A DNA stretch of 64,000 bases from Halomicrobium katesii DSM 19301 (GTDB lineage Archaea > Halobacteriota > Halobacteria > Halobacteriales > Haloarculaceae). Under the pieces are notes generated by a model. That model had not been told where the DNA came from, did not search any database, and saw nothing but the letters and a program-made list of their open reading frames with translations. The stretch covers positions 535,198 through 599,197 of the forward strand of contig NZ_KB905379.1 of the NCBI RefSeq assembly GCF_000379085.1, written 5' to 3'. The stretch's first letter is position 1, and each line of letters starts with the position of its first letter. The position numbers were made by a program, and so were the translations under genes. Positions 40,830-50,476 of this stretch are shown one piece after another.

Positions 40830-41681
40830 TTAAGCGTTCCTCGTGTACGCCCACCAGACGCCGAGCACCGCGACGACCGTCATCCCGCCGAGGAAGAATG
40901 CCAGCCCCGGAGAGAGCTCCAGCCCGCCGCTTGCCGCCACATCGGTGGCCTGTGCAGTCGTTTCGAGCGACAGATCGACCGTCTCCTCCTCGGGGACCGG
41001 CGTGTCGGTCTCGGGTGGTGGCGTCGGCGTCGACGTGGCGCTGTCGGCGGGTGTCTCCGTCGCCTCCGCGATGCCGATGTCGCCGCCGTCGCTCGCCGTT
41101 TCGGTGGGCGTCGGCGTGTCCGCGGGCGCTTCCGTCGGTGTCTCGGTCGCGCCCGTCGTGTTCGTGACGCCGCCGGAGTCACTGCCACCCGCGCCGTCAC
41201 CGCCCTCCGAGGACGGCCCGGCGGAGCTGAACCCGACCGAGAGCCCGTCGCCGAACAGCTGTTCGATGACCAGACTGCCGAGCGCGACGACGCCGACCAC
41301 GGGTAGCAGGCGCTTGACCATCGTCGTCAGAGACCGCTTTCGCTCCTCGGTCCCGACGAACAGCACCGTCGGATCGTCCGGCGGCTGGTACACCGCCATC
41401 TCCTGGCCCTTCTCGGAGTACTGGGTGCCAGCGACGGCGATCAGGTCCTGGTCGTCGAGCTTCTCGATGTGATAGGAGACCTTCTGGATCGACATGTCCA
41501 GTCTGTCGGCGATCTCCGACGGCGTGCCCGGCTCGTCGTAGATCTCGTTGAGAATCGCGCGGGCGGTCTCGGAGTTGAGCGCGTCGAGTAGCGGGGCCAC
41601 CTCGTCGTCGACGCCGACGACCTGGAGTTCCCCCTCCTGTGACGTACTCGTATCGGGGCCTCTGGAGGGCAGCAGCGACAT
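40830..41681 (-). CDS. Membrane-anchored ArsR-like regulator with Thr/Pro-rich linker
   Basis: 283 residues. The N-terminal winged helix (LLDALNSETARAILNEIYDEPGTPSEIADRL, IQKVSYHIEKLDDQDLI) is typical of haloarchaeal ArsR-like proteins. A first membrane helix (about 122-142), a long Thr/Pro/Glu-rich extracellular linker of about 100 residues and a second helix near the C-terminus (about 258-278) follow. It may connect surface sensing to transcription. Confidence 0.85.
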   Translation of the reverse strand: MSLLPSRGPDTSTSQEGELQVVGVDDEVAPLLDALNSETARAILNEIYDEPGTPSEIADRLDMSIQKVSYHIEKLDDQDLIAVAGTQYSEKGQEMAVYQPPDDPTVLFVGTEERKRSLTTMVKRLLPVVGVVALGSLVIEQLFGDGLSVGFSSAGPSSEGGDGAGGSDSGGVTNTTGATETPTEAPADTPTPTETASDGGDIGIAEATETPADSATSTPTPPPETDTPVPEEETVDLSLETTAQATDVAASGGLELSPGLAFFLGGMTVVAVLGVWWAYTRNA

Positions 41682-41792
41682 ATCGAAACCACAGACGGCC
41701 AGTGTAATGAATCTCGTGGAGTGTGCGAACGACGTTTGACCGATCGGCGAGCGAACGAGCGGCCGGGTAAGGCGATCCTACCGGCCCGCCGT

Positions 41793-42665
41793 TCAGTCTT
41801 CCAGCCGCTCGACCAGTTCGGCGGCGGTCGCGTCGTCGAGTTCGACCAGTGGCGGACGGACCGCGGCGTTCTCGATGACGCCCCGCCCGGCGAGGATCGC
41901 CTTGCAGACCGGCGCGAATCCGTGTTCGGCTGCCGACCGGAACACGGGATCGATCTCGTCGAACTGGACCGTTCGGGCAGCGGCCACGTCCCCGTCGGCG
42001 ACGGCGCTACCGGCCCGCCCGAGGGCCGCGGGCCGGACGTGCGTGACGGCGTTGATCCCGCCGTCGCCACCCATGAGCAGCGAGGGGACGTACTGGGCGT
42101 CCCAGCCCTGAAGCACCTCGAAGGAGTCGGGCGTCCGGTCGAGCAGTTCGTCGAAGTGCGTCAGGTCGCCACTGGAGTCCTTGATACCGTCGTAGCGGCC
42201 GCGTTCGGCCAGGGACGCGACGGTCTCGACGGCGAGGGACTGCCCGGTGGCACTGGGAATGTCGTAGAGGTACAGCGGGATCGACGCGCCGGCCGCGACG
42301 GCGTCGAAGAACCGTTCGTTGCCGGCAGGGGCGGCCTGGCCGCCGTAGTACGGAGCGACGACGAGCGCCGCGTCCGCACCCGCGTCGGCGGCGGCCGCGA
42401 TGCGCTCGCGAACGTCTTCGACCGCCGTCCCGCCGACCCCGGCCATCACGCTCGCCCGGCCGTCGGCGGCCGCGACGGTCGTTTCGACGACGGTCCGTCG
42501 CTCGGAATCCGTCAACGAGGCGAACTCGCCCGTGGTGCCACAGGGGACGAGTCTGTCGACACCGCCCGCGACGAGGTGGTCTACGAGCGACCGGAGCGAC
42601 GCGCGATCGAGCGTGCCGTCGTCCGCGAACGGAGTCACCATCGGACAGCCGACGCTGTAGTCCAT
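41793..42665 (-). CDS. Dihydrodipicolinate synthase / KDG aldolase family lyase
   Basis: 290 residues of a TIM-barrel class I aldolase. PCGTTGEFASLTDSER is the substrate carboxylate loop, YLYDIPSATG carries the catalytic Tyr and YDGIKDSSGD the Schiff-base Lys. It could make dihydrodipicolinate or cleave a 2-keto-3-deoxy sugar acid. The missing lysine-pathway context prevents a choice. Confidence 0.88.
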   Translation of the reverse strand: MDYSVGCPMVTPFADDGTLDRASLRSLVDHLVAGGVDRLVPCGTTGEFASLTDSERRTVVETTVAAADGRASVMAGVGGTAVEDVRERIAAAADAGADAALVVAPYYGGQAAPAGNERFFDAVAAGASIPLYLYDIPSATGQSLAVETVASLAERGRYDGIKDSSGDLTHFDELLDRTPDSFEVLQGWDAQYVPSLLMGGDGGINAVTHVRPAALGRAGSAVADGDVAAARTVQFDEIDPVFRSAAEHGFAPVCKAILAGRGVIENAAVRPPLVELDDATAAELVERLED

Positions 42666-42770
42666 ACCGGAGTCCGGAGTGGCAACGAATTAGCGCTTGG
42701 GGATCGAGACTTCACGTTCACCGTGCGGTCCGAAGGCACTTGTCGCCCCAGTCCTACCCCTCGACAACGA

Positions 42771-45515
42771 ATGGAGGGACGCGAACGGCTCGCTGGCGTC
42801 GATCCGGAGTTCGACCCCGAGAGCGTCGCGATCGACGACGGCGACGTGCTGGATCGGCTCGCGCCGGTCGTCCGGGAGTGGTGGGTCGAGCAGTTCGGCG
42901 AGTTCGTCCCGCACAACGGGGGGTTCTTCACCCCGCCACAGAAGGAGGCGATCCCGCTGATCCACGAGCGGGAGAACGCCCTGATCGCAGCGCCGACCGG
43001 CAGCGGCAAGACGCTCGCGTCCTTTACCGGCATCGTCAACGAGCTGTTCGCGAAGGCTCGCGAGGACGCACTCGACAACAGCGTCTACTGTCTGTACGTC
43101 TCGCCGCTGAAATCACTGGCAAACGACATCCACCGGAATCTGGCGGTCCCGCTGACCGACATCACCGAGAAGCTCGACGAACGGGGCGAGGCCGTCGAGA
43201 TCCGACACGCGATTCGCCACGGGGACACGAGCGACAGCGACCGCCAGCAGATGCTGGAGACGACGCCGCACATCCTCAACACGACGCCGGAGACGCTGGC
43301 GATCTTGCTCAACAGCCCGAAGTTCAAAGAGAAGCTCCGGACGGTGGAGTACGTCGTCGTCGACGAGATCCACAGCCTCGCCGAGAACAAGCGCGGGACC
43401 CACCTCTCGGTGTCCCTGGAGCGCCTGGAGGCGCTGGCCGACGGCTCGCCGACCCGGATCGGCTGCTCGGCGACCGTCGAGCCACTCGACGAGATGGCCC
43501 AGTTCCTGGTCGGGTGTGAACGCCACGGCGCGGGCGGCGACGACTGGTCGCCCCGCGAGTGCGAGATCGTCGACGCGCGCTTCGCCCGTGACTTCGACGT
43601 GGAGTTGACGACGCCCACCGACGACCTGATCGACACTCCGCGAGACGTGATCCAGGGACGATTCTACGACCAGCTCCACGAGCTGATTCAGGAACACACG
43701 AACACGATCGTGTTCACGAACACGCGCTCGGGGGCCGAGCGAGTCCTGCACAATCTCCGCTCGGAGTTCGACGGCTACGGGGAGGACAACTCCGGGTGCC
43801 ACCACGGGAGCCTCTCGAAAGAGCGCCGCCAGGAGGTCGAGGAGCGTCTCAAAGCGGGGACACTCGACGTCGTGACGACCTCGACGAGTCTGGAGCTGGG
43901 GATCGACATGCCCCACGTCGATCTGGTCGTGCAGGTCGGCTCACCCAAGTCCGTCGCCGCGCTCCTCCAGCGAGTCGGTCGAGCGGGCCACCAGCTCGGA
44001 GAGACCGTCACGGGACGGGTCGTGGCGCTGGACCGGGACGAGCTGATCGAGTGTGCGGTGATGTTGAAGAAGGCAACGGAGGGGTTCGTCGACCGGGTGT
44101 TCGTCCCCGAACGCGCACAGGACGTGGCGACACAGCACGTCTACGGCATGGCGATCAACGCCGTCCGGCCCGAGCGCGAGGTCGAGGCGATTCTCCGGCG
44201 TGCATACCCCTATCGCGAGTACACCGACGACGAGTGGGAGCAGCTCTGTCGGTATCTCACCGCCGACTATCCGGGGATGGAAGACAAGAACGTCTACGCG
44301 AAGATCTGGCGAGACACGAACGATCCCCCCGACGGCGAGCACCACTACGAGGAGTACGACGTGGGCGAACACCTGATCGGCAAGCGCGGGCGGATGGCCC
44401 GCGTCATCTACATGACCAACATCGGGACGATCCCCGACTCGTTCACCTGCGACGTGTACACCCGGGCGGGCGACGAGTGGGTCGGGCAACTCGACGAGGG
44501 CTACCTCGACACGCTTGAGAGCGGCGACGTGTTCGTACTCGGGGGCGACAACTTCGAGTATCGCTATCGTCGGGGCTCGAAGGTGTACGTCGACCGGACC
44601 AGCGCACGGCCGACGGTCCCGTCGTGGTTCTCCGAACGGCTGCCGCTGTCGTACGACCTCGGCCGGGAGATCCTCGCCTTCCAGCGCCAGCTACTGTCGC
44701 GACTCGACGAGGGCGGCCCGCCGGCCGTTCGACTGTGGCTCCGGGAGTTCCCCCTGGACGAGAACACCGTGCGTGCGATCACGCGGATGTTCTCCGAGCA
44801 GGTGGCCTACGCCGGCTCGGAGAGCGTCTCGACCGACGACCGGCTCGTGATCGAGGTGGCGCTGGACCACGACGAGTACGAGCGCCGCTACTACGTCCAC
44901 TCCGGGTACGGACGGCGGTTCAACGACGGCTTCTCGCGGCTCGTCGCCTACCGCGTCGCCCAGCGAGCCAGCGCCAACGTCCAGGTCGCCGTCGCCGACA
45001 ACGGCTTCACCCTCTCGATGCCGCTGAACAGGAAAGTCGACATCGAGGGAATCGTCACCGACATCGATCCGACGGCGGTCCGGGCGGATCTGCGGGCCAG
45101 CCTCGACGGGACGGACCTGCTCCAGCGGTACTTCCGGATCAACGCCACGCGGGCGCTGATGATCCTCAAGCGGTACAAGGGCTACGAGAAGTCGGCCAGC
45201 GAACAGCAGGTCAACGCCGAGATGCTACTCTCGTTCGCCGAGGAACTGGGCGACTTTGCCGTCGTCGAGGAGACGTATCGCGAGATCCTGGAAGACAAGC
45301 TCAACGTGGGCGCGATCGAGGACGTGACCGGCGCGATCCAGACCGGCGATCTCGCCGTCGAGACCGTCCGCGTCGACTCGCCGTCGCCCCGCGCGTTCGG
45401 GCTGGCGACGCTGCTGGCCAGCGACGTGGTGCTGGCCGAAGACGAGTCCGCGGTGTTGCAGGCGTTTCACGACCGCGTGCTGGAAGCGATCGACGACGAC
45501 CCTAGCGAGGTCTGA
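42771..45515 (+). CDS. lhr: Lhr-type large ATP-dependent helicase
   Basis: 914 residues from ATG 42771; the open frame extends upstream only as antisense of the aldolase gene. Superfamily 2 motifs: Q-motif region TPPQKEAIPLI, APTGSGKT (K80), motif II VVDEIHSL (D198), SATVEPLD, then domain 2 with TNTRSGAE and QRVGRAGHQ. The winged-helix and Lhr-core C-terminal domains follow. It unwinds DNA and RNA-DNA hybrids in repair. Length fits archaeal Lhr-core. Confidence 0.95.
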   Translation: MEGRERLAGVDPEFDPESVAIDDGDVLDRLAPVVREWWVEQFGEFVPHNGGFFTPPQKEAIPLIHERENALIAAPTGSGKTLASFTGIVNELFAKAREDALDNSVYCLYVSPLKSLANDIHRNLAVPLTDITEKLDERGEAVEIRHAIRHGDTSDSDRQQMLETTPHILNTTPETLAILLNSPKFKEKLRTVEYVVVDEIHSLAENKRGTHLSVSLERLEALADGSPTRIGCSATVEPLDEMAQFLVGCERHGAGGDDWSPRECEIVDARFARDFDVELTTPTDDLIDTPRDVIQGRFYDQLHELIQEHTNTIVFTNTRSGAERVLHNLRSEFDGYGEDNSGCHHGSLSKERRQEVEERLKAGTLDVVTTSTSLELGIDMPHVDLVVQVGSPKSVAALLQRVGRAGHQLGETVTGRVVALDRDELIECAVMLKKATEGFVDRVFVPERAQDVATQHVYGMAINAVRPEREVEAILRRAYPYREYTDDEWEQLCRYLTADYPGMEDKNVYAKIWRDTNDPPDGEHHYEEYDVGEHLIGKRGRMARVIYMTNIGTIPDSFTCDVYTRAGDEWVGQLDEGYLDTLESGDVFVLGGDNFEYRYRRGSKVYVDRTSARPTVPSWFSERLPLSYDLGREILAFQRQLLSRLDEGGPPAVRLWLREFPLDENTVRAITRMFSEQVAYAGSESVSTDDRLVIEVALDHDEYERRYYVHSGYGRRFNDGFSRLVAYRVAQRASANVQVAVADNGFTLSMPLNRKVDIEGIVTDIDPTAVRADLRASLDGTDLLQRYFRINATRALMILKRYKGYEKSASEQQVNAEMLLSFAEELGDFAVVEETYREILEDKLNVGAIEDVTGAIQTGDLAVETVRVDSPSPRAFGLATLLASDVVLAEDESAVLQAFHDRVLEAIDDDPSEV

Positions 45516-45593
45516 TACGGACGGTTGTAGCGATGTGTCGGTGGGCGTTGGGACGGGTAGGCGCTCACCGGTACGCGACGACAATGTTCCGTA
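45516..45593. repeat. 78-bp palindromic repeat, copy 5
   Basis: Begins directly after the lhr TGA with TACGGA, followed by GTTGTAGCGAT as in copy 4, and ends in TCACCGGTACGCGACGACAAT then CCGTA, again like copy 4 (CACCGGTACGCAACTACAAT). The arms pair at about two thirds of positions. Confidence 0.8.
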
Positions 45594-45722
45594 TGATACC
45601 GCCGACGGTTTATCTCCCGTGACGACCTGAGAGGACGACGACGGTCGAAAATCGGAGACGATGGGCACCCAAAAGAGGTTTGCCGGTCGGGAAGCTACGC
45701 TCTAGCAACGGAGGCCAAGAAC

Positions 45723-46172
45723 ATGAACAAGAGACAGGCGTTGCTGCTGGCCCTGCTCGACGCCGACGACGAGGGGACGATCAGCGGTCGCACTCGTCTG
45801 CAAAAGTTGGTGTTCTTGGCTCAGGAGGAGTTCGCCGACGACCTCGACGCGTCGGAGTACGAGTTCTATCCGTACCACTACGGTCCGTTCTCGAAGGATC
45901 TGCTAAACGACGTCGAAACGTTGGAACAGACCGGACTCGTCTCCGAGCGGAACGTCGATCTCCAGCGTGGTGAGAAGTACATATACGAGCTCGAAGACGA
46001 CGGGAGAGACGCGCTGCGACAGTTCTTGTCGACGCTTTCCCCTTCTGACCGACAGGAGATCGAAGAGCGCGCCGAGCTGGTCGAGACGAACTTCAACGAC
46101 ATTTCGGTGTCACGGTTGCTCGAATACGTCTACAATCAGTACGAGTCGTACGCAGAGGAAAGCGTCCTTTAG
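45723..46172 (+). CDS. Winged-helix protein, YwgA/Panacea-like
   Basis: 149 residues. RTRLQKLVFLAQEEF and YEFYPYHYGPFSKDLLNDVETLEQTGLV match the start of YwgA/DUF4065-like winged helices; YIYELEDDGRDALRQFL is the wing and following helix. Relatives include the Panacea antitoxin domain. Its stop overlaps that of the facing membrane gene. Function uncertain. Confidence 0.75.
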   Translation: MNKRQALLLALLDADDEGTISGRTRLQKLVFLAQEEFADDLDASEYEFYPYHYGPFSKDLLNDVETLEQTGLVSERNVDLQRGEKYIYELEDDGRDALRQFLSTLSPSDRQEIEERAELVETNFNDISVSRLLEYVYNQYESYAEESVL

Positions 46173-46984
46173 CCCGACCCGTCCCCGGACTCTCCGGACT
46201 CATCGTCCGTGCTCTCGTCTGGTTCGTCGATCGCGGATTCGAGCGCGTCCTCTGCCGCTTGGACGACCTGTTTCCACTCTTCTTCGGTCGGCTCCTGAAG
46301 GTCGCCTCTGGTCAGTACATCGCCGTAGTCGTCTGACCCGTCCCTGTCGTGAAAGAAGACCGCTGAGATCGTCTCCCGCTCGATGTACAGGGCGTTGTTC
46401 TTGTCCCGATCGCTCTCGTCGCCCGTCGCGACTCGGCTCTCGGGGGAGACGGGCGAGAGGACCAGGTCGCCGCCCTCGTCGAACGAGGAATAGCGCGCTA
46501 CGATTCCGTGCAGGGGAGCTTCGAACGAGTCGGTGACGACCGTCACTTCCCTGTCTCGAATCTTCGTCGAGGCGTAGTCCCACGGCTGTTGCTGGTCGTT
46601 GAAATTGCGGACCGTCTCGCCGAACAGCCGGTTCGACACGTCACCGACGAACTCCCCGACGTAGTAGGCGACGGCCATCTGAACCGTGAGTGTGACCACG
46701 ACGACGAGGAAGCTCAGTCCGTTCGATTGCCCGACCACAAACGGGCCGTATCCGAACAGCCGTAAGAACAACAGTGTCGGGAGCCACGAGATCGCACCGC
46801 CGCCAAGCGCCGCACCGAGTTTGTCCAGTCGGGACAGGGTGTCGTAGCGATGTCCGCCAGCCATCAGCCCACGGTAGAACAGCAGACCCGGCACGAGAAT
46901 GGCGATGAGGTAGATCGGTCCCAGTGCGAACGTCGACAGACCCCCGGACTGGAGAGGCGGCCAAAGTGATAGAATCACCGACAT
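46169..46984 (-). CDS. Membrane protein, DUF6338-like
   Basis: 271 residues. Three hydrophobic helices (about 20-40, 55-78, 84-108) are followed by a cytoplasmic beta-rich domain (RNFNDQQQPWDYASTKI, VTVVTDSFEAPLHGIVARYS) and an acidic tail. The fold order, with an N-F-x-x-P-W-D element and a small-barrel-like strand pattern, resembles DUF6338. It converges tail to tail with the YwgA-like gene, sharing four bases at the stops. Confidence 0.65.
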   Translation of the reverse strand: MSVILSLWPPLQSGGLSTFALGPIYLIAILVPGLLFYRGLMAGGHRYDTLSRLDKLGAALGGGAISWLPTLLFLRLFGYGPFVVGQSNGLSFLVVVVTLTVQMAVAYYVGEFVGDVSNRLFGETVRNFNDQQQPWDYASTKIRDREVTVVTDSFEAPLHGIVARYSSFDEGGDLVLSPVSPESRVATGDESDRDKNNALYIERETISAVFFHDRDGSDDYGDVLTRGDLQEPTEEEWKQVVQAAEDALESAIDEPDESTDDESGESGDGSG

Positions 46985-47122
46985 GGGCGTTGGTTGCGGA
47001 CGACTCGGATGATTGACCGGGTGGCAAAAAAGCTACTGTGTGCCGGCCTGCCATGCGTCGTCGAGAGCACCGGATCGTCCGTGACCCCCACGCTTTTGCC
47101 CGCACGGACCGCCCCACATCGC

Positions 47123-47584
47123 ATGGAGAGGCTCAACTCCCGCGTGCAACTGCTGTGGATCGGGCGGGCGGTCGTGGTCGCGGCGGTGCTTGCGGGCGTC
47201 GCCGTCGCGATCGACCGCTTCGCGATCCCGGTCGACCCGCCGCTGATCGCCGCCGTCGTCGTCGTGGCGGCCGTTCTCGGGACCGTCCACGCCGTCCTCA
47301 GGTTTCGACGCTGGCGCTTCGAGATTCAGGACGACGCGCTCTTTCTGGTCCGTGGAGTCGTGACGCAGGTCGACACCTCGGTCCCCTACGTCCGGCTCCA
47401 GCACACCGACACCCAGCGCGGACCGGTCGAGCGGCTCGTCGGTCTCTCCAGCGTCGTCGTCTACACCGCCGGAACGCGGGGTGCCGACATCCGTATTCCG
47501 GGGCTGCGTCCGGAGCGGGCGACCGAACTGCGCGAGCAACTGCGCGAGCTCGCGGCCGAGAGCGAGGCCACCGACGCCGTATGA
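47123..47584 (+). CDS. PH-domain membrane protein (YdbS-like)
   Basis: 153 residues from ATG 47123. Two membrane helices (about 10-30 and 38-58) precede a bacterial-type PH domain (FRRWRFEIQDDALFLVRGVV, VPYVRLQHTDTQRGPVERL). YdbS and the larger YdbT-like partner are usually adjacent, as here, and overlap by four bases. They act at the cytoplasmic membrane; precise function unknown. Confidence 0.88.
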   Translation: MERLNSRVQLLWIGRAVVVAAVLAGVAVAIDRFAIPVDPPLIAAVVVVAAVLGTVHAVLRFRRWRFEIQDDALFLVRGVVTQVDTSVPYVRLQHTDTQRGPVERLVGLSSVVVYTAGTRGADIRIPGLRPERATELREQLRELAAESEATDAV

Positions 47585-49227
47585 ACCGTCTCCACCCGAT
47601 CAGCGCCGTCGGTAGCGTCGTCACCAACGTCGTCCGGCTCGGGAGCATCGGCTTCTTCGCCGGTATGATGCTCACGGGTCCACTGGACGTGCTCCCGCTC
47701 GAAGCGGTGTTCGTCCTCGCACCTGCCGGTGCCCTCGTCGGGGCGGCCTACGCCGTGGCGCGGTACTACCGTTTTACCTACGCACTCGCGGGGGGCACGC
47801 TGTCGGTCGACTCCGGCGTCTTCGACCGACAGGAACGGGAGATTCCGCTGGGACGGATCCAGAACGTCGACATCGAGCGCGGCCCCGTCCAGCGGCTCTT
47901 CGGCCTCGCCGTCGTGAAGTTCGAGACGGCCGGCGGGAGCGCGACGGAGGCGATCCTGAACGCCGTCGACGTCGACGAGGCCAGAGCGCTCCAGTCGGCC
48001 GTCGCTCAGTACCGACGAGAGGACGACGAGACGGCAGGCGACGAGAGCGAGCCAGCACACGATATGGCCCGAGAGCCGACAGGGCCAGAACAGCGCCGGC
48101 TCTACGAGCTCTCGACCAGCGATCTGCTGACGCTCGCGCTCGTCTCGTTCCGGCCCGCAGCCCCCGCGGTGGTCCTCTTCGGAGTCCCGTTCGCACAGGA
48201 GTACGCGCTCCGACTGCTCTCGGCGACCGTCGAGACACTGGGCGGCCCGTCGACGGTCTCGCTGTCGGGGCTCCCGACCTACTCGACGGGAGAGGCGCTG
48301 TTGACCGTCGGCGTCGCCGCGGCGCTGTTCGCACTCGCGGCCTGGCTCCTGAGTGCCGCGTTCACGATCACGGAGTACTACGGCTTTCACCTCGACTACG
48401 TCGGCGACGACCTGCGATACGAGCGCGGACTGATCCAGCAGTACAGCGGCTCGATCCCGCTGGAGAAGGTCCAGACGGTCACCGTCCGAGAGAACCTACT
48501 GATGCGACAGGTGGGATACGCCGCTCTGGCCGTCGAGACGGCCGGCTACGCGCCGGGTTCGGGGAGTCAGGACGCGAGCAACACGGCGATTCCGCTGGAC
48601 GATCGCGAGACGGTGCTGGCCGTCGCCGAGGCGCTGACCGACGCCGACGTGCCGGCGATGGAGCGACTCCCCGACAGGTCGCGCCGACGCTACGCCGTCC
48701 GGTACTCGCTGCTCCCGGTCGCGGCGACGGGGCTGTTGCTTTCCGTCGACACGCTGGTCCAGACGGTCCCCTACTGGTACGCGCCGCTGGCGCTGCTCCC
48801 GGTCGCGGCACTGGCCGGTCACCTGAGCTGGAAGCACCGCGGGTTCGCGCTGCTCGACCACCTCTTTGCCACCCGGAGCGGCGTCCTCGTGCGGTCGACC
48901 CGGCTGGTGCCGTACTACCGCGTCCAGACCGTGATCGACACGCGAACGGTGTTCCAGCGTCGCCTCTCGCTGGCCAGCGTGACCGCAGACACCGCCAGCA
49001 CGGCGAGCCTGCTGGGCGGAGACGCGACGGCGCACGACCTCGACGACCAGCGCGCCCGGACAGTCCACGAGACGCTCCGCGAGCGCCTGATGGCCGACCT
49101 CCGGGCCGGCGAGCGGGGCGATCGACGGCAGGGACTGACGGCGCTGCTCGACGAGGCCGACGCTCCGGACGGGGGCGTCGATGCGGGTCAGCCCGAGCCG
49201 ACCGAATCGTCAGCTCGCGAGCCGTAG
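47581..49227 (+). CDS. PH-domain membrane protein (YdbT-like)
   Basis: 548 residues from ATG 47581, overlapping the previous stop. Three successive units of membrane helices plus PH domain are visible: REIPLGRIQNVDIERGPVQRLF, GSIPLEKVQTVTVREN, and RLVPYYRVQTVIDTRTVFQRRL, each the conserved strand-turn of this family. It probably forms a complex with the small partner just upstream. Confidence 0.9.
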   Translation: MNRLHPISAVGSVVTNVVRLGSIGFFAGMMLTGPLDVLPLEAVFVLAPAGALVGAAYAVARYYRFTYALAGGTLSVDSGVFDRQEREIPLGRIQNVDIERGPVQRLFGLAVVKFETAGGSATEAILNAVDVDEARALQSAVAQYRREDDETAGDESEPAHDMAREPTGPEQRRLYELSTSDLLTLALVSFRPAAPAVVLFGVPFAQEYALRLLSATVETLGGPSTVSLSGLPTYSTGEALLTVGVAAALFALAAWLLSAAFTITEYYGFHLDYVGDDLRYERGLIQQYSGSIPLEKVQTVTVRENLLMRQVGYAALAVETAGYAPGSGSQDASNTAIPLDDRETVLAVAEALTDADVPAMERLPDRSRRRYAVRYSLLPVAATGLLLSVDTLVQTVPYWYAPLALLPVAALAGHLSWKHRGFALLDHLFATRSGVLVRSTRLVPYYRVQTVIDTRTVFQRRLSLASVTADTASTASLLGGDATAHDLDDQRARTVHETLRERLMADLRAGERGDRRQGLTALLDEADAPDGGVDAGQPEPTESSAREP

Positions 49228-49273
49228 CACGGCGAACGCGTTCGACATCGCGCGCGGTCGACCGTCGAGTCGA

Positions 49274-50110
49274 TCAGACACGGGCGGTCCGGTCGGCCGA
49301 GAGCGGGAGTCGGTCGACGGCGACCGGCAAGAGGAGGATGCCGGCGACGAGCGCGGCGTAGACGACGGCCGCCAGCGGCGGCGCGACCGCCTCGCCGGCC
49401 CGATCGAGCACCAGTGCGTACGGAACGCCCACCGCCGCGAGGATCGCGCCGTCGAGGCGAGATCGGAGTCCGCTCGCGGCGTCGATCCAGCGGCTCCCCA
49501 CCGCCCCACCGGCGCTGCCACCGAACGCGAGGATCGACTCGGAGCTGCCGCCGGTGACCAGTACGGCACCGGCCGCCACCACGCCGGCCACGAGGAAGCC
49601 CCGTCCCGGACGCCGGCCGACGAACCGCCAGCAGGCCCCCAGAACGACGAGTCCGAGCGCCGCGCCGACGAGCACGTCACCGAGGTAGTGCAGCCCGAGG
49701 ACCACCCGCGAGAGCGCGACGAGTGTCACGGCGAGGGCGACAGCGGCGACGACGCGTGCGTCGTCGAGGCGGTCTCGGACGGTCGCGAGGCCGCCGTAGA
49801 CGACGACCGCCGCGACCGCGTGGCCGCTCGGAAAGCCGTAGGGGTCGTTGGCCAGCGGGATGGAGCGGACCGAGGCCGGCGGTCGCCCCACGCCGATCGC
49901 GGCCTTCAGGAGGATCACGACCGCCAGTGCGACGAAGGCGTAGCTCACGACCGTGGCCGTCGAGCGCCGCTCGTCGAGCCAGTACAGCAACGAGAGGACG
50001 AACAGCAGCGCCGTCGCGCCGCCGAAGGCCGTGACGACGGCCGCCGGTTCGATCAGCCACCCCGGCGTCGCCTCCCAGATCGACCGGGACAGTGCAGTGA
50101 GTCGAATCAC
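49274..50110 (-). CDS. PAP2-family membrane phosphatase
   Basis: 278 residues from GTG 50110. Signature motifs are K-x6-RPPAS, PSGHAVAA and SRVVLGLHYLGDVLVG, the three catalytic blocks of PAP2 phosphatases, between membrane helices. It removes phosphate from lipid or polyprenyl phosphates at the outer face. The longer frame upstream lacks membrane sequence, so this start is preferred. Confidence 0.9.
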   Translation of the reverse strand: MIRLTALSRSIWEATPGWLIEPAAVVTAFGGATALLFVLSLLYWLDERRSTATVVSYAFVALAVVILLKAAIGVGRPPASVRSIPLANDPYGFPSGHAVAAVVVYGGLATVRDRLDDARVVAAVALAVTLVALSRVVLGLHYLGDVLVGAALGLVVLGACWRFVGRRPGRGFLVAGVVAAGAVLVTGGSSESILAFGGSAGGAVGSRWIDAASGLRSRLDGAILAAVGVPYALVLDRAGEAVAPPLAAVVYAALVAGILLLPVAVDRLPLSADRTARV

Positions 50111-50251
50111 GGACGAGGAGTCGTCACATCGGCAGTTAAATCGAACGCCTCTGAGAATCGACTGTGGCCCAGAGAGGGGAAGACCCATCGAACTGGAAAC
50201 GACGGCTACAACGCGCCCCGCCGAACCGACGACCGAACGTGAGCACACTGA

Positions 50252-50449
50252 ATGATTCCGAATCGGTCGTTCCAGGACCGATCACGGCCATCTGGCGACG
50301 AATCGAGGGCGATAGCGAAGCTCTCTGCGGACCGCGTGGCCACGTACCGGTGTCGGACCTGCGGGGTGCGGTTCAGTATCCCACAGCGCGAGACGGCCGT
50401 CTGTTGTCCGATCTGTCGGATGAACCGAATCAAGCGCGTGACGGGGTGA
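50252..50449 (+). CDS. 65-residue zinc-ribbon protein
   Basis: CRTCGVRFS and CCPIC form a C-x2-C / C-x2-C zinc ribbon (about residues 34-56) after a basic N-terminus. It is typical of small haloarchaeal rubredoxin-like zinc-finger proteins. Start ATG 50252. Function unknown. Confidence 0.65.
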   Translation: MIPNRSFQDRSRPSGDESRAIAKLSADRVATYRCRTCGVRFSIPQRETAVCCPICRMNRIKRVTG

Positions 50450-50476
50450 TCCCCGCAGGCGTCGGTGCCAGGACCG

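Noticed and set aside
41721-42770. N-terminal extension of the Lhr frame
   Set aside because: This part is antisense to the aldolase gene; Lhr-type sequence begins at ATG 42771.
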